From: DASWNP01 sp036399175
Lineage (GTDB): Bacteria; Acidobacteriota; Blastocatellia; Pyrinomonadales; Pyrinomonadaceae
Assembly: GCA_036399175.1 (NCBI GenBank)
Contig: DASWNP010000049.1
Span: 59,962-123,961, forward strand
DNA length: 64,000 nucleotides
Direction of reading: 5' to 3'
Under the pieces are notes generated by a model. That model had not been told where the DNA came from. It searched no databases and was given only the letters and a program-made list of their open reading frames with translations. Shown in pieces: positions 53,504 to 61,679 of this stretch (position 1 is its first letter; every line of letters starts with the position of its first letter). A program made the translations under genes and the position numbers.

Positions 53504-53977
53504 ATGCGCTCATCAATCATCCTGCTGCTGTTTTTCGGATTGCTATTCCTGAGCCCTTTGCAGTCTCCGGCGCAAACGTCTCCGGGCACGAGGCAGCTCA
53601 GGCTTCACGAGGTTGTGCGAATTTACATCGGCGACATGGGGGCGGGAGATGCGGCGGCGCGCTTTCGTTTGCTGCTCGAAGAACAGCTCGTCAGGAAGAA
53701 TTTCGTCGTCGTCGATAACGAAGACAGAGCCGACGCCCTGCTCGTCGGCGTGCTCTCTTTGCCGCCTCTGGACGAAAGCGAGGGCAACGCGCGCGTCACC
53801 GTTCAGCTTCGCGCGCACGAAGGCGACCGGCTCTGGAGCGGCAACTTCGGCCCCAGGCTCACATCCGTCTTCCGCATGAAAGACCCGCTCCAGATGCGCG
53901 CCGAAGAGCTTGCCCGCAGGCTCAGAGCCGACTGGGAAAAGTCTGCGCAGAGCGCCGGAGCAAAGCGTAAAAGCTAA
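53504..53977 (+). CDS. Small secreted protein of unknown function (CsgG/FlgO-like segment)
   Basis: 157 residues from ATG 53504, preceded by GGAAGGA. Signal peptide 1-23. The mature part (LLLEEQLVRKNFVVVDNED, ADALLVGVLSL, EELARRLRADWEKS) resembles the beta-alpha pattern of outer-membrane FlgO/CsgG-type lipoproteins, but there is no lipobox. The basic tail is KSAQSAGAKRKS. 134 bp after the previous gene, same strand. Confidence 0.7.
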   Translation: MRSSIILLLFFGLLFLSPLQSPAQTSPGTRQLRLHEVVRIYIGDMGAGDAAARFRLLLEEQLVRKNFVVVDNEDRADALLVGVLSLPPLDESEGNARVTVQLRAHEGDRLWSGNFGPRLTSVFRMKDPLQMRAEELARRLRADWEKSAQSAGAKRKS

Positions 53978-54032
53978 GAGCGCACGCCGATACTTCTGCT
54001 TCCGTCCGCGCGCACATGAAAGCCCTGCTCGC

Positions 54033-55151
54033 TCAGGCTGTCCCTCTGCTCGTCTCCGAGACGATTAAATCGACCACGTCTTCGAGTCTGCCACCGAGCT
54101 TGTAGGCTTCGCGCTGACGCTTCGCGCCGTTTCCGCGCGCCAGCGTCGCGCGCACCAACGCTTCGATTTCCTCCCACTCGCCGTGCTCTTCGAGCGAGGC
54201 GCGCACGAAGCCGAGCAGTTTTTCTATCACCTCGCGCGCGGGCGCGGCGCGTCCTTCCGAAACGTCAATCAAATCTTCGTCGAGCCCGTAGCGCGCCGCG
54301 CGCCACTTGGCCGCGCGCAGCAGCTCAGGGCGCGGGTGCTTGAAAGGCTCGCCGTCATGCTTCGACTGCTCGTAGCAGGTGCGCGCCAGAGCACGCGCGA
54401 GCCCCGCCGCCATGACCGCTTCGTCAATCGTCATGCACACGTCCGTCACGCGAAACTCCAGCGTCTCGAAGCGCGCCGACGGGCGCACGTCCCAGTAAAT
54501 CTTCGTTCCGTCCGTCACGCTTCCCGTCTTCACTAAACACTCGACCAGACGGTCGTATTCCTCGCGAGAGCCGAAGATGTGGGGCGTGCCGGCCATCGGC
54601 CAGCGTCGCCAGATTTCGGTGCGGAAGCTGGCGTAGCCTGTATCCTGACCGAGCCAGAAGGGCGAGTTTCCGGCGAGCGCGAGGAGCGGCGCGAGCCAGC
54701 CGCGCGTGCGATTCATCACCTGTATGGCCGCCTCCCGGTCTTTGATTCCGACGTGGACGTGGCAACCGAAGATGAGTTGCTCGCGCGCAAGCTGCGCATA
54801 GTCTTCGGCGATGCCGAGGTAGCGCTCCTTCGGCGTCACCTGCTGGTCTTCCCAATGCGAGAACGGGTGCGTGCCCGCGGCGGCGATACGGCTTCCGTCG
54901 CGCTCGGCGGCGGAGATGACCTCACCTCGCAGACGCACCAACTGCGCCCTCACGTCCGCGAGCGTGCGGCAGACGGGCGTGCCAATCTCTATCTGCGAAA
55001 GATAAAGCTCCGGCTGCACTTGGTCGCCCACCACAGCTTCGGCCTGCGGCAGAATCCGCGCCTGCCGCGAACGCAGTTCCCGCGTTTCAGGGTGAATAAT
55101 CTGGTACTCTTCCTCGACCCCAATCGTGAAATCTTCGACTTGCTCTCCCAT
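54033..55151 (-). CDS. ybdK: YbdK-type carboxylate-amine ligase (GCS2 family)
   Basis: Glutamate-cysteine-ligase-like enzyme; YbdK has weak gamma-glutamylcysteine ligase activity and its true substrate is debated. From ATG 55151 the length is 372 residues, the standard YbdK length. Motifs: DFTIGVEEEYQIIHPETREL (ATP/metal site), EIGTPVCRTL, GTHPFSHWEDQ, FGCHVHVGI and YWDVRPSARFETLEFRVTD. The longer frame to 55223 only adds upstream sequence. The gap to the divergent PLP-enzyme gene is a repeat. Confidence 0.92.
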   Translation of the reverse strand: MGEQVEDFTIGVEEEYQIIHPETRELRSRQARILPQAEAVVGDQVQPELYLSQIEIGTPVCRTLADVRAQLVRLRGEVISAAERDGSRIAAAGTHPFSHWEDQQVTPKERYLGIAEDYAQLAREQLIFGCHVHVGIKDREAAIQVMNRTRGWLAPLLALAGNSPFWLGQDTGYASFRTEIWRRWPMAGTPHIFGSREEYDRLVECLVKTGSVTDGTKIYWDVRPSARFETLEFRVTDVCMTIDEAVMAAGLARALARTCYEQSKHDGEPFKHPRPELLRAAKWRAARYGLDEDLIDVSEGRAAPAREVIEKLLGFVRASLEEHGEWEEIEALVRATLARGNGAKRQREAYKLGGRLEDVVDLIVSETSRGTA

Positions 55152-55230
55152 GCGAGGCTCACTTTCTACTTGTAGATTTCCCTCTTCACGAAAGATACTA
55201 AACCGGCAACACGAAATTGACACGACGGGA

Positions 55231-55319
55231 AAGTCTGGAGTCTAAAGTCTGGAGTCTGGAGTCAAAACCAAAAGCATCTGTCTTTGACTCCAGACTTTAG
55301 ACTCCAGACTCCAGACTTA
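55231..55319. repeat. Inverted repeat of AGTCTGG / CCAGACT words between divergent genes (family R6)
   Basis: The left arm is AAGTCTGGAGTCTAAAGTCT plus GGAGTCTGGAGTC; the right arm is GACTCCAGACTTTAGACTCC plus AGACTCCAGACTT. The loop is about 25 nt. It ends 10 bp before the start of the PLP-enzyme gene. Confidence 0.88.
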
Positions 55320-55328
55320 TTGAGCACG

Positions 55329-56450
55329 ATGGAACTGCAAACACTGAAGACGCCTTCGCTCGTCCTCGACGTGGAGCGCGTCCATAGAAATGCGAGGCGC
55401 ATGGCCGAGCGCGTCAGGAATTTCGGCGCGCGTTTGCGCCCGCACGTCAAGACGCACAAGTGCGTTGAGGTGGCGCGCATCCAGACCGAAGGCCACACGG
55501 GCGCGCTCACCGTCTCGACGCTGGCCGAAGCGCGCGCCTTCGCCGCTCAGGGCTTCACCGACATCACTTATGCCGTGCCCGTCGAGCCCGGCAAGTTTGA
55601 AGAAGCCTTGCAGCTTTTGAGCAGGGGCGTCGAGTTGAAGCTGCTCACTGACGATGCGGAGGTCGTCGCGCAGCTCGACGCGGCGGCGCGAAGCGCGAGA
55701 CTCACGGTCGAGCTTTTTCTGAAAATCGATTGCGGCTATCACCGTTGCGGCGTCGAGCCACGCGCACGGGAGGCTTTCGAGATTCCTCGTCGGATTACTG
55801 ATTCATCCAACCTGCGCTTCGCCGGGCTGCTGACGCACGCGGGGCATTCCTATCACAGCCGCTCTCGGGAAGAACTGCTCTCGACGGCTCGACATGAGCG
55901 CGACTCGATGACCGAGCTTGCCGCCGAACTCAGACGCGGCGGCACGCCCGTCCCCATCGTCAGCATCGGCTCGACGCCGACCATGACCCACGTTGACCAT
56001 CTCGAAGGCATCGACGAGGCGCGACCCGGCAACTACATCTTCTTCGACGCCTTTCAGGCCACGCTCGGCAGTTGCGGCTTTGAAGATTGCGCGCTGACGG
56101 TGCTCGCCTCCGTCGTCCATCGCTCGCGCACGCACCGCAAAATCGTCGTCGATGCCGGCTCGATTGCGCTCTCGAAAGATAGGGGCGCAGTAGAGCTTGA
56201 CCCCGCGTGTGGCTACGGGCGCGTGCTCGACCTCGAAGGGCGCGACACTGGTCTTCGTCTCGCCGCTCTCTCACAGGAGCATGGAGAGATTTTCGTCGAA
56301 GACGACGCTTTGCTCGAACGTCTCGGCGTCGGCACGCGCCTGCGCGTTCTGGCGAATCACTCCTGCCTCGCCGCCGCGCAGCATTCGCACTACCACGTCC
56401 TCGAAGGCGAACGCATCGTCGATAAGTGGGAGATTCAGCGCGGCTGGTGA
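55329..56450 (+). CDS. PLP-dependent D-threonine aldolase / D-serine dehydratase-like protein
   Basis: 373 residues from ATG 55329, where the family normally begins (MELQTLKTPSLVLDVE). The Ala-racemase-like N-terminal barrel has the PLP lysine in RPHVKTHKCVEVA (about residue 41); HAGHSYH and SIGSTPTM bind the cofactor phosphate, and the C-terminal HSCLAAAQHSHYHVL holds His/Cys metal ligands of the DSD1/DTA family. It cleaves or dehydrates D-3-hydroxy amino acids. No Shine-Dalgarno is visible because the repeat ends just upstream. Confidence 0.88.
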   Translation: MELQTLKTPSLVLDVERVHRNARRMAERVRNFGARLRPHVKTHKCVEVARIQTEGHTGALTVSTLAEARAFAAQGFTDITYAVPVEPGKFEEALQLLSRGVELKLLTDDAEVVAQLDAAARSARLTVELFLKIDCGYHRCGVEPRAREAFEIPRRITDSSNLRFAGLLTHAGHSYHSRSREELLSTARHERDSMTELAAELRRGGTPVPIVSIGSTPTMTHVDHLEGIDEARPGNYIFFDAFQATLGSCGFEDCALTVLASVVHRSRTHRKIVVDAGSIALSKDRGAVELDPACGYGRVLDLEGRDTGLRLAALSQEHGEIFVEDDALLERLGVGTRLRVLANHSCLAAAQHSHYHVLEGERIVDKWEIQRGW

Positions 56451-56493
56451 GGACGTTTTATCAGGTTCGATTTCAGGTGCAAGTCAACCGTCT

Positions 56494-57114
56494 ATGAAGA
56501 CCAAAAATTTGTCCGAGCTTGACGCCTTCGACGAGGAATCGAAGACGCTCAACGTCGTCATCGAGACGCCGAAGAGAAGCCGCAACAAGTTCGAGTACGA
56601 CGAAGAGCGCGGCCTCTTCAAGCTCGGCGGCGTGCTGCCCGAAGGAGCTTTCTTTCCGTTCGATTTCGGCTTCGTGCCTTCGACCGTCGGCGGCGACGGC
56701 GACCCGCTCGACGTGCTCGTGCTGATGGACGAACCGGCCTTTACGGGCTGTCTCGTCGAAGCGCGTCTGCTCGGAGTACTCGAAGCGGAACAGACCGAGC
56801 GCGACGGCGAGACGACCCGTAACGACCGCCTCATCGCCGTCGCCGCCAAGTCGCGCACGCACGCTCACGTCAAATCGCTCGACGACCTCAACGAAACGCT
56901 TCTAAGCGAAATCGAGCACTTCTTCGTCTCCTACAACGAAATCAAGGGCAAGCATTTCAAGCCGCTCGGACGCTTCGGTCGGGAGCGTGCAGCAGAACTG
57001 GTCGAGCAGGGCGTCGAGCGTCGCCGTCAAAAGCGACGCGCCTCGAAAAGCAGTTCGTCGGCTAAATCGTCCAGGAAATCAAAGTCGACGAAGGCGAAAG
57101 CGAAGAAGCGATAA
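56494..57114 (+). CDS. ppa: Inorganic pyrophosphatase with a basic C-terminal tail
   Basis: Hydrolyses pyrophosphate. 206 residues, longer than the usual ~175-180. The active-site signature DGDPLDVLVL (about 69-78) is intact, and KFEYDEERGLFKLGGVLPEG, FPFDFGFVPST and SYNEIKGKHFKPLG fit family I. The last ~35 residues are Lys/Ser/Arg-rich (KRRASKSSSSAKSSRKSKST), a histone-like extension. ATG 56494 is 43 bp after the PLP-enzyme gene. Frames that extend further upstream are shadows. Confidence 0.93.
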   Translation: MKTKNLSELDAFDEESKTLNVVIETPKRSRNKFEYDEERGLFKLGGVLPEGAFFPFDFGFVPSTVGGDGDPLDVLVLMDEPAFTGCLVEARLLGVLEAEQTERDGETTRNDRLIAVAAKSRTHAHVKSLDDLNETLLSEIEHFFVSYNEIKGKHFKPLGRFGRERAAELVEQGVERRRQKRRASKSSSSAKSSRKSKSTKAKAKKR

Positions 57115-57178
57115 AGCCGCCCGCGACGCCTCGAAGCGTCGCTGGCAAGACTCGAAGAAATCGGTTAGAGTCGAAACG

Positions 57179-57901
57179 ATGTCTTTCAATTCAATCCGCA
57201 CGCTCGTCTTTCTCTGCGCGTCGCTCGTCGCGCCGATTTCTGCCTTCGGACAGGAACAGCAGCCCGCAACCGCCGCCCCGGCGAGCGACGCGGCGACGCT
57301 CGCGCTGCTCGACACCGCAGGCAAACGGCGAAGCCTCGACGAATATCGAGGCAAAATCGTCGTGCTCAACTTTTGGGCGACGTGGTGCGTGCCCTGTCGT
57401 GAAGAGATGCCTCTGCTCGTCGCGCTGCGCAGGCGCTATTTGGCGCGCGGCGTCGAAGTCGTCGGCGCGTCGGCTGACGATGAAAGCACGCGTTCGAAGG
57501 TCGAGCCTTTCATGCGCGAGGCCAGAATCGACTTCCCCGTCTGGACGGGCGCGGCGACCGCCGACATGCAACGCTTCGGACTCGGCTCGGCGCTTCCCGC
57601 AACCGCTCTACTCGACCGCGACGGGCGCATCGCCTTTCGCATCGTGGGGCCGCTTAAGGCTTCCGATTTGAGCGAGCGACTCGAATGGCTGCTCGGCGAG
57701 CGCCGGGGGGCGCAGCCCGCCGTCTCGCTCAATCGCATCGAGCCGCATTCGCACGAGGGCGAAGCGAAGCGGGAGCGAGGCGCGGGTGAAGACGAGCATC
57801 ACGACAAGGATAAAAAGCACGACGAGCATCAACACGAGGGCGAAGAGGAACACGAGCACGGAGGGGTCGGCATCGAGGGGGCTTCTACCGTGCCGAGTTG
57901 A
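57179..57901 (+). CDS. TlpA/ResA-like secreted thioredoxin with a His-rich tail
   Basis: 240 residues. Signal peptide 1-24. The redox motif is FWATWCVPCREEMPLL (C70 and C73), then VGASADD and LPATALLDRDGRI with the cis-proline, the TlpA-like layout. Residues about 195-230 are His/Glu/Asp/Lys-rich (DEHHDKDKKHDEHQHEGEEE), a likely metal-binding tail of the kind found in Zn/Ni/Cu-handling proteins. The stop codon is followed, in the same frame after two TGAs, by a barrel-like ORF. Confidence 0.87.
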   Translation: MSFNSIRTLVFLCASLVAPISAFGQEQQPATAAPASDAATLALLDTAGKRRSLDEYRGKIVVLNFWATWCVPCREEMPLLVALRRRYLARGVEVVGASADDESTRSKVEPFMREARIDFPVWTGAATADMQRFGLGSALPATALLDRDGRIAFRIVGPLKASDLSERLEWLLGERRGAQPAVSLNRIEPHSHEGEAKRERGAGEDEHHDKDKKHDEHQHEGEEEHEHGGVGIEGASTVPS

Positions 57902-57973
57902 CCGCTTTGACCGGGAGAAGGCCGCGCGGTCAGCGGGGCAGGCGAAGAGATTAAGAGGCGTTGGACTTTTGGC

Positions 57974-58456
57974 GTGAGAGTTATCGCCAACCAGATTCCG
58001 CGCGCCAGCGTGCGCACGACTTTGACCTATAAGTTTCACCCGACGTTTTCCGCAGGCGTCGAATACAACCCGCGCGCCGGAAAAGTGAGCCCGCTCGCCA
58101 ACTGGCTCGCCGTCTCCGAGACCAAGCGCCGACCCGCGCTCATCATCGGCACAAGCTCCGACCGCATCGGCACGCCTTCAGGCCAGTCGTTCTACGCTAC
58201 CCTGAGCAAAAACCTTCGACGCGAAACGCGTCTGCCCATCGCGCCTTACGCCGGTCTCGCCTACGGCACTTACGAAGACCGCCTTCGCCCCATCGGCGGC
58301 ATCAACATCGGCTTCACGGAAGAGTTCACCTCGCTCGTCATCTTCGACGGGGTGCATCTTCATCCACTGCTCAACTATTCCTACAAGCAGCACGCCTTCT
58401 CTTTCCTGCTCGTGCGCTCAAGGCATCCCGGCATCAGCTACAGCGTCTCGTTCTGA
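57974..58456 (+). CDS. Beta-barrel-like protein lacking a signal peptide (possibly a truncated outer-membrane gene)
   Basis: 160 residues from GTG 57974. Alternating hydrophobic strands (VRTTLTYKFHPTFSAGVEY, RPALIIGTSSDR, PYAGLAYGTYEDR, GGINIGFTEEFTSLVIFDG) and a final F (GISYSVSF) suggest an outer-membrane barrel. No signal peptide is present, so the gene may be a 5'-truncated remnant or the start may be misplaced. It shares the frame of the thioredoxin gene, separated by stop codons. Convergent with the esterase gene. Confidence 0.5.
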   Translation: MRVIANQIPRASVRTTLTYKFHPTFSAGVEYNPRAGKVSPLANWLAVSETKRRPALIIGTSSDRIGTPSGQSFYATLSKNLRRETRLPIAPYAGLAYGTYEDRLRPIGGINIGFTEEFTSLVIFDGVHLHPLLNYSYKQHAFSFLLVRSRHPGISYSVSF

Positions 58457-58484
58457 AGCGCGCAGCTCGACCGTCTTCGAGCTT

Positions 58485-59366
58485 CTACCTGCGTGGATAG
58501 AGGAAACGGAGTAGGGGCTCGACGCGCTCAGCCCACGCGCGCTCGTTGTGCTCTGCGCCTTCGGCCTCGAAGTATTTGAGGTCGGATTCGAGACGCCAGC
58601 CCTTCGCGGTCAGAGCGTCGCGCAGCAGCCGGGCGTTGCCGGTGCAGGCCGGGCATTCCTTCGTGCCCATGTCGAGCCAGATGCGCGTGCGAGGTCTCGC
58701 GCGCACGGCTTCGACTTCGCGCAGAATCATCTTTTCGTCCCATTGCACGGAGGGCGAAAGAATCGCCAGCCTGCCGAAGACCTTCGGATATTTCAGACCG
58801 AGGTAGAGCGAGACGAGCCCGCCGAGCGACGAGCCGCCCAAGCCCGTCGCCGATGCCTCTCGCCGCGTGCGATAGCGCGCGTCGATAAAGGGCTTCAACT
58901 CTTCGACGATGAGCCGACCGTAGAGCGCGGCCTTGCCGCCCGCCTTGTAGCGCGCGTCGGCGCTCGGCGTGTATTCATCGACGCGCGAGTTGCCCGTATT
59001 GTAGATGCCGACGATGATGAGCGGCTCGATTGCGCCCGACTCAATCAAAGCCTGCGCGGTTTCGTCCACGCGCCATTCCATGCCGGGGATGAAGGAGGTC
59101 GAGCCGTCGAAGAGGTTCTGCCCGTCGTGCATGTAGAGAACGGGATAGCGGCGCGAGCGTTCGCGGTCGTAGCCGGGCGGCAGGTAGACGAGCACGTCGC
59201 GGTCGGCGGGCAGAAATTTCGAGTGAAACTTCGTGTGGGCGCGAAACTCTCCGGTGCGCGTGTGCGGCTGCTGCGGCAGCGTCTGCCCTTCGGCCTGCGC
59301 GGTGGATGCGAAACTGAGAACGAGCATAGCAATCGTGGCCGCGAGACTTGAAAACGCTCGTTGCAC
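58485..59366 (-). CDS. Secreted alpha/beta-hydrolase, esterase-D/enterochelin-esterase-like
   Basis: 293 residues. Signal peptide 1-25. LVYLPPGYDRERSRRYPVLY and MHDGQNLFDG open the fold; the nucleophile elbow is GLGGSSLGGLVSLY (Ser about 178), DMGTKECPACTGN lies near the acid residue and AEHNERAWAERV carries the His. Members hydrolyse carboxyl esters such as siderophores; the substrate here is unknown. Confidence 0.88.
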   Translation of the reverse strand: MQRAFSSLAATIAMLVLSFASTAQAEGQTLPQQPHTRTGEFRAHTKFHSKFLPADRDVLVYLPPGYDRERSRRYPVLYMHDGQNLFDGSTSFIPGMEWRVDETAQALIESGAIEPLIIVGIYNTGNSRVDEYTPSADARYKAGGKAALYGRLIVEELKPFIDARYRTRREASATGLGGSSLGGLVSLYLGLKYPKVFGRLAILSPSVQWDEKMILREVEAVRARPRTRIWLDMGTKECPACTGNARLLRDALTAKGWRLESDLKYFEAEGAEHNERAWAERVEPLLRFLYPRR

Positions 59367-59521
59367 TTTTATTCTCCCATCTTCGATTCAACGGAGCGCG
59401 GGTTTCATCAAGCTTCTCTCCGACCTGCGCTCGCCCCTTCGGGCGGGTCTTCTAAACATACAACATCTTACAGGCTTCAACACTCATTTCTTTCTCGGAG
59501 CGGTGTCGAAAGCGTCAAGGG

Positions 59522-60088
59522 TTAGCTCTCGGCGTCGGGCTTCGTGTGCTCGCGGAGCATGTTGCAGAAGAGCGCGCCCTGGGAGAGGGCGTCGTCGAGC
59601 GCCTTGTGCGTGTAGGGCAAATCGTCGAACCAGTGGCGCAGCATGTTGCGCTTGGTCGAATCGAGATAGTCGATTTTGAGAATCGACCAGGCGAAGGTCT
59701 TGATGTCGAGCGCCGACCAGCCGAAGGGGTTCTCGCCCGTGAAGCGGTGCAAGTACCAGCAGACGAACATGAAATCGAAGGCCGCCGGATAGGCGACGAA
59801 GACGGGCGTGCCCGGCAGAGACTTGAGCCACGCGAGATATGCTCTCATCGCTTCTTCGGGCGGCTGCTGATTTTCGCGGCACGCGCGCCACGCTTCCGGC
59901 TGCGTCTTCCACCACTTCATCGTCTCGGCCAACCCTTCTGCGCCCGGCAGCGTCTCCAGATTCGCCGTGAATGTGCCGACCAGCGTCTTGTCTGCGAGGT
60001 AGGCGGCCGAGCCGAGACTGAGCATCGAATGCGGCCCCGGAATCGGCCCATCCGTCTCCACGTCCGTGCTGACGTAAATTTCAGGCAT
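59522..60088 (-). CDS. DEDDh-type 3'-5' exonuclease
   Basis: 188 residues. ExoI motif YVSTDVETDGPIPG holds the first Asp/Glu pair (about 9-11); Exo II is VAYPAAFDFMFV; Exo III is YTHKALDDALSQGALF, with the general-base His and last Asp of the DEDDh group. It is a single nuclease domain like stand-alone DnaQ-related proteins. AGAGGA precedes ATG 60088. DNA or RNA substrate is not clear. Confidence 0.87.
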   Translation of the reverse strand: MPEIYVSTDVETDGPIPGPHSMLSLGSAAYLADKTLVGTFTANLETLPGAEGLAETMKWWKTQPEAWRACRENQQPPEEAMRAYLAWLKSLPGTPVFVAYPAAFDFMFVCWYLHRFTGENPFGWSALDIKTFAWSILKIDYLDSTKRNMLRHWFDDLPYTHKALDDALSQGALFCNMLREHTKPDAES

Positions 60089-60111
60089 GCGAAAAATCCT
60101 CTGAGAAGGCG

Positions 60112-60240
60112 AAGGGGGAAAGGGGAAAGGGGAAAGGGAAAGACAAAAGAAATCGTGCGAAGGTTGAGAGCATATCCCTCATCACCTTTTGTCCATTAAA
60201 CCTTTTATCCCTTCCCCTTTTCCCCTTTCCCTTTCCCCAG
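60112..60240. repeat. Inverted repeat of GGGGAAA / TTTCCCC words between exonuclease and MNIO-partner genes (family R7)
   Basis: The left arm is AAGGGGGAAAGGGGAAAGGG plus GAAAGGG; the right arm is CCCTTCCCCTTTTCCCCTTT plus CCCTTTCCCC. The right arm overlaps the end of the MNIO-partner gene and encodes its C-terminal KGKGEKGKG. Confidence 0.85.
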
Positions 60241-60828
60241 TTTTATAACCCTGTGGCGCAGTCGTGCGTTTCTCGAAGGGCGAAACCAGAGAAGGACGAC
60301 GGGACAGGTTTCGAGTTGCTCTGAGACCTGCTCGCCCTGCGAGAGACGACGTGCGATTTCGTGAACGGGGTAGCGAAATCTGCGCCAGCGCAGATGTGGC
60401 TTGGGCTTTGCGGCGCGCAAGGATTCGCTTTCGTAGCCGAGCAGCTCGATTGTCCACGCGGGAGCGCAGTCTTGAAGACGCTGGCTGCGCTCGGCGTAGG
60501 CGGCGAAGCTGATGGCGTCTTCCGTGTGCTTCTTCGTACCGGAGGGGACGCCCGTCTGCGCATACTCTCGAAAAAGTTTTCTGAACTGCTGGCCGAGCAG
60601 ACGCGCGCTGAGCGGCAGGAGCTTTGCGACTTCGTGGATGCGCTTGTTGAGCAGGGAGGCGGCGAAGTATGCGGCCTGCTGCGGCGGGATTTGAGCGAGC
60701 CGCGCGGACTCGTCCGAGGCGAGGCCGAGCTGCCGACCGACCGCCTGCGGGTCGGCGAAGAAACGCTCGCGCAAATCCGAATCGGTGTAGATGCGAGCCA
60801 GCGCCTTTTGTGTCTCGGCTAAGCCCAA
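60205..60828 (-). CDS. MNIO (DUF692) partner protein
   Basis: 207 residues. The N-terminal helical part (TQKALARIYTDSDLRERFF, ADPQAVGRQLGL) and the later RRFRYPVHEIARRL and VVLLWFRPSRNARLRH resemble the small partner encoded after DUF692 enzymes (SCO6045-like or BufC/DUF2063-like); which of these is not certain. ATG 60828 overlaps the MNIO gene by 10 nt, so the two are coupled. In studied systems such partners present the substrate peptide to the enzyme. The KGKGEKGKG end comes from a repeat. Confidence 0.7.
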   Translation of the reverse strand: MGLAETQKALARIYTDSDLRERFFADPQAVGRQLGLASDESARLAQIPPQQAAYFAASLLNKRIHEVAKLLPLSARLLGQQFRKLFREYAQTGVPSGTKKHTEDAISFAAYAERSQRLQDCAPAWTIELLGYESESLRAAKPKPHLRWRRFRYPVHEIARRLSQGEQVSEQLETCPVVLLWFRPSRNARLRHRVIKLGKGKGEKGKG

Positions 60829-61679
60829 CGCTCGTGTCGCCTCCCCGCGTCGCGCGCCCGGCGGAGTTCCAAGAGGATTTCCGCGAAGGGCGGAAAGTTC
60901 TCGTCGCGCTCAAGGACGACGCCCCGCACTGGCGCGCATTCGAGCACCCGCTCCATCAACTGCCAGACTTCCGTCGGCGTCGGCTCGGAATGGCTGTCGA
61001 TGAGCACGCCGTCGTCCCAGCGCCCGCCGACGAAATGAAGCTGGACGATTGCTTCAAGCGGCAGACGACCCAGGAATTCCTCCACGTCGTAACCGTGATT
61101 GAGCGCGTTCGTGTGCAGGTTGGTGATATCGAGCAGGAGGCCGCAGCCCGTTCGCTCGACCAGCTCGGCGAGAAAGTCTGCTTCGGTCATCTCGCCGCCG
61201 GGCAGGGCGAGCAGGTATGTGATGTTTTCGAGGATGAGCGGCGCGTCGATGTGGCGTCGCACTTCCGAGACGTTGCGGCACAAAACGTCGAGCGCCTCGC
61301 GCGTCCAGGGCAGAGGCGCGAGATGGCCTATCTCGACTCCGCCCGCGCGTGTGAAAGAGATGTGCTCGCTCCACCAGGGCGGGTCGAGGCGTCGGACGAG
61401 GCGCGCGAGTTTTTTGAGATAAGCCGCGTCCAGACCTTCGGCGCTGCCGAGCGATAGATTGAGCGCGTGCGGGATGAGACGGAAATGCTCCGCGAGGAGT
61501 TCAAGCTCCCGCTCCTTGCGCGGCGAAGCGTCGAGGTAGTGCTCCGCCGTTATCTCCAGGAAGTCCACTTCGCGCCGGTGCATGAAAAGCTCGCTGCGAA
61601 ACGGCTCGCGGAAACCCAGACCCACGCCGAGCGCCGGTAGACCTGACCGCGCGCTTCTAGTCTCCGCCGCATCCGCCAC
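60819..61679 (-). CDS. DUF692 / multinuclear non-heme iron oxidative enzyme (MNIO)
   Basis: 286 residues from GTG 61679, which follows GGAGG by 8 nt and lies 20 bp inside the end of the preceding gene. The TIM-barrel with all expected metal-ligand motifs is visible: EITAEHYLD (H47), IPHALNL (H71), SEHISF (H106), LILENITYL (E151, N152), LLLDITNLHTN (D184, H189), VQLHFVGG (H215), IDSHSEP (D228, H230) and LERDENF (E257). Studied members (MbnB, TglH, BufB types) oxidise Cys, Asp or other residues of peptide substrates. The longer frame to 61964 is a shadow of the Gly/Cys-rich gene. Confidence 0.88.
   Translation of the reverse strand: MADAAETRSARSGLPALGVGLGFREPFRSELFMHRREVDFLEITAEHYLDASPRKERELELLAEHFRLIPHALNLSLGSAEGLDAAYLKKLARLVRRLDPPWWSEHISFTRAGGVEIGHLAPLPWTREALDVLCRNVSEVRRHIDAPLILENITYLLALPGGEMTEADFLAELVERTGCGLLLDITNLHTNALNHGYDVEEFLGRLPLEAIVQLHFVGGRWDDGVLIDSHSEPTPTEVWQLMERVLECAPVRGVVLERDENFPPFAEILLELRRARDAGRRHERWA

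Noticed and set aside
55284..55328. N-terminal extension of the PLP enzyme into the repeat
   Set aside because: The added residues are encoded by the AGTCTGG word array; the family start is at 55329.
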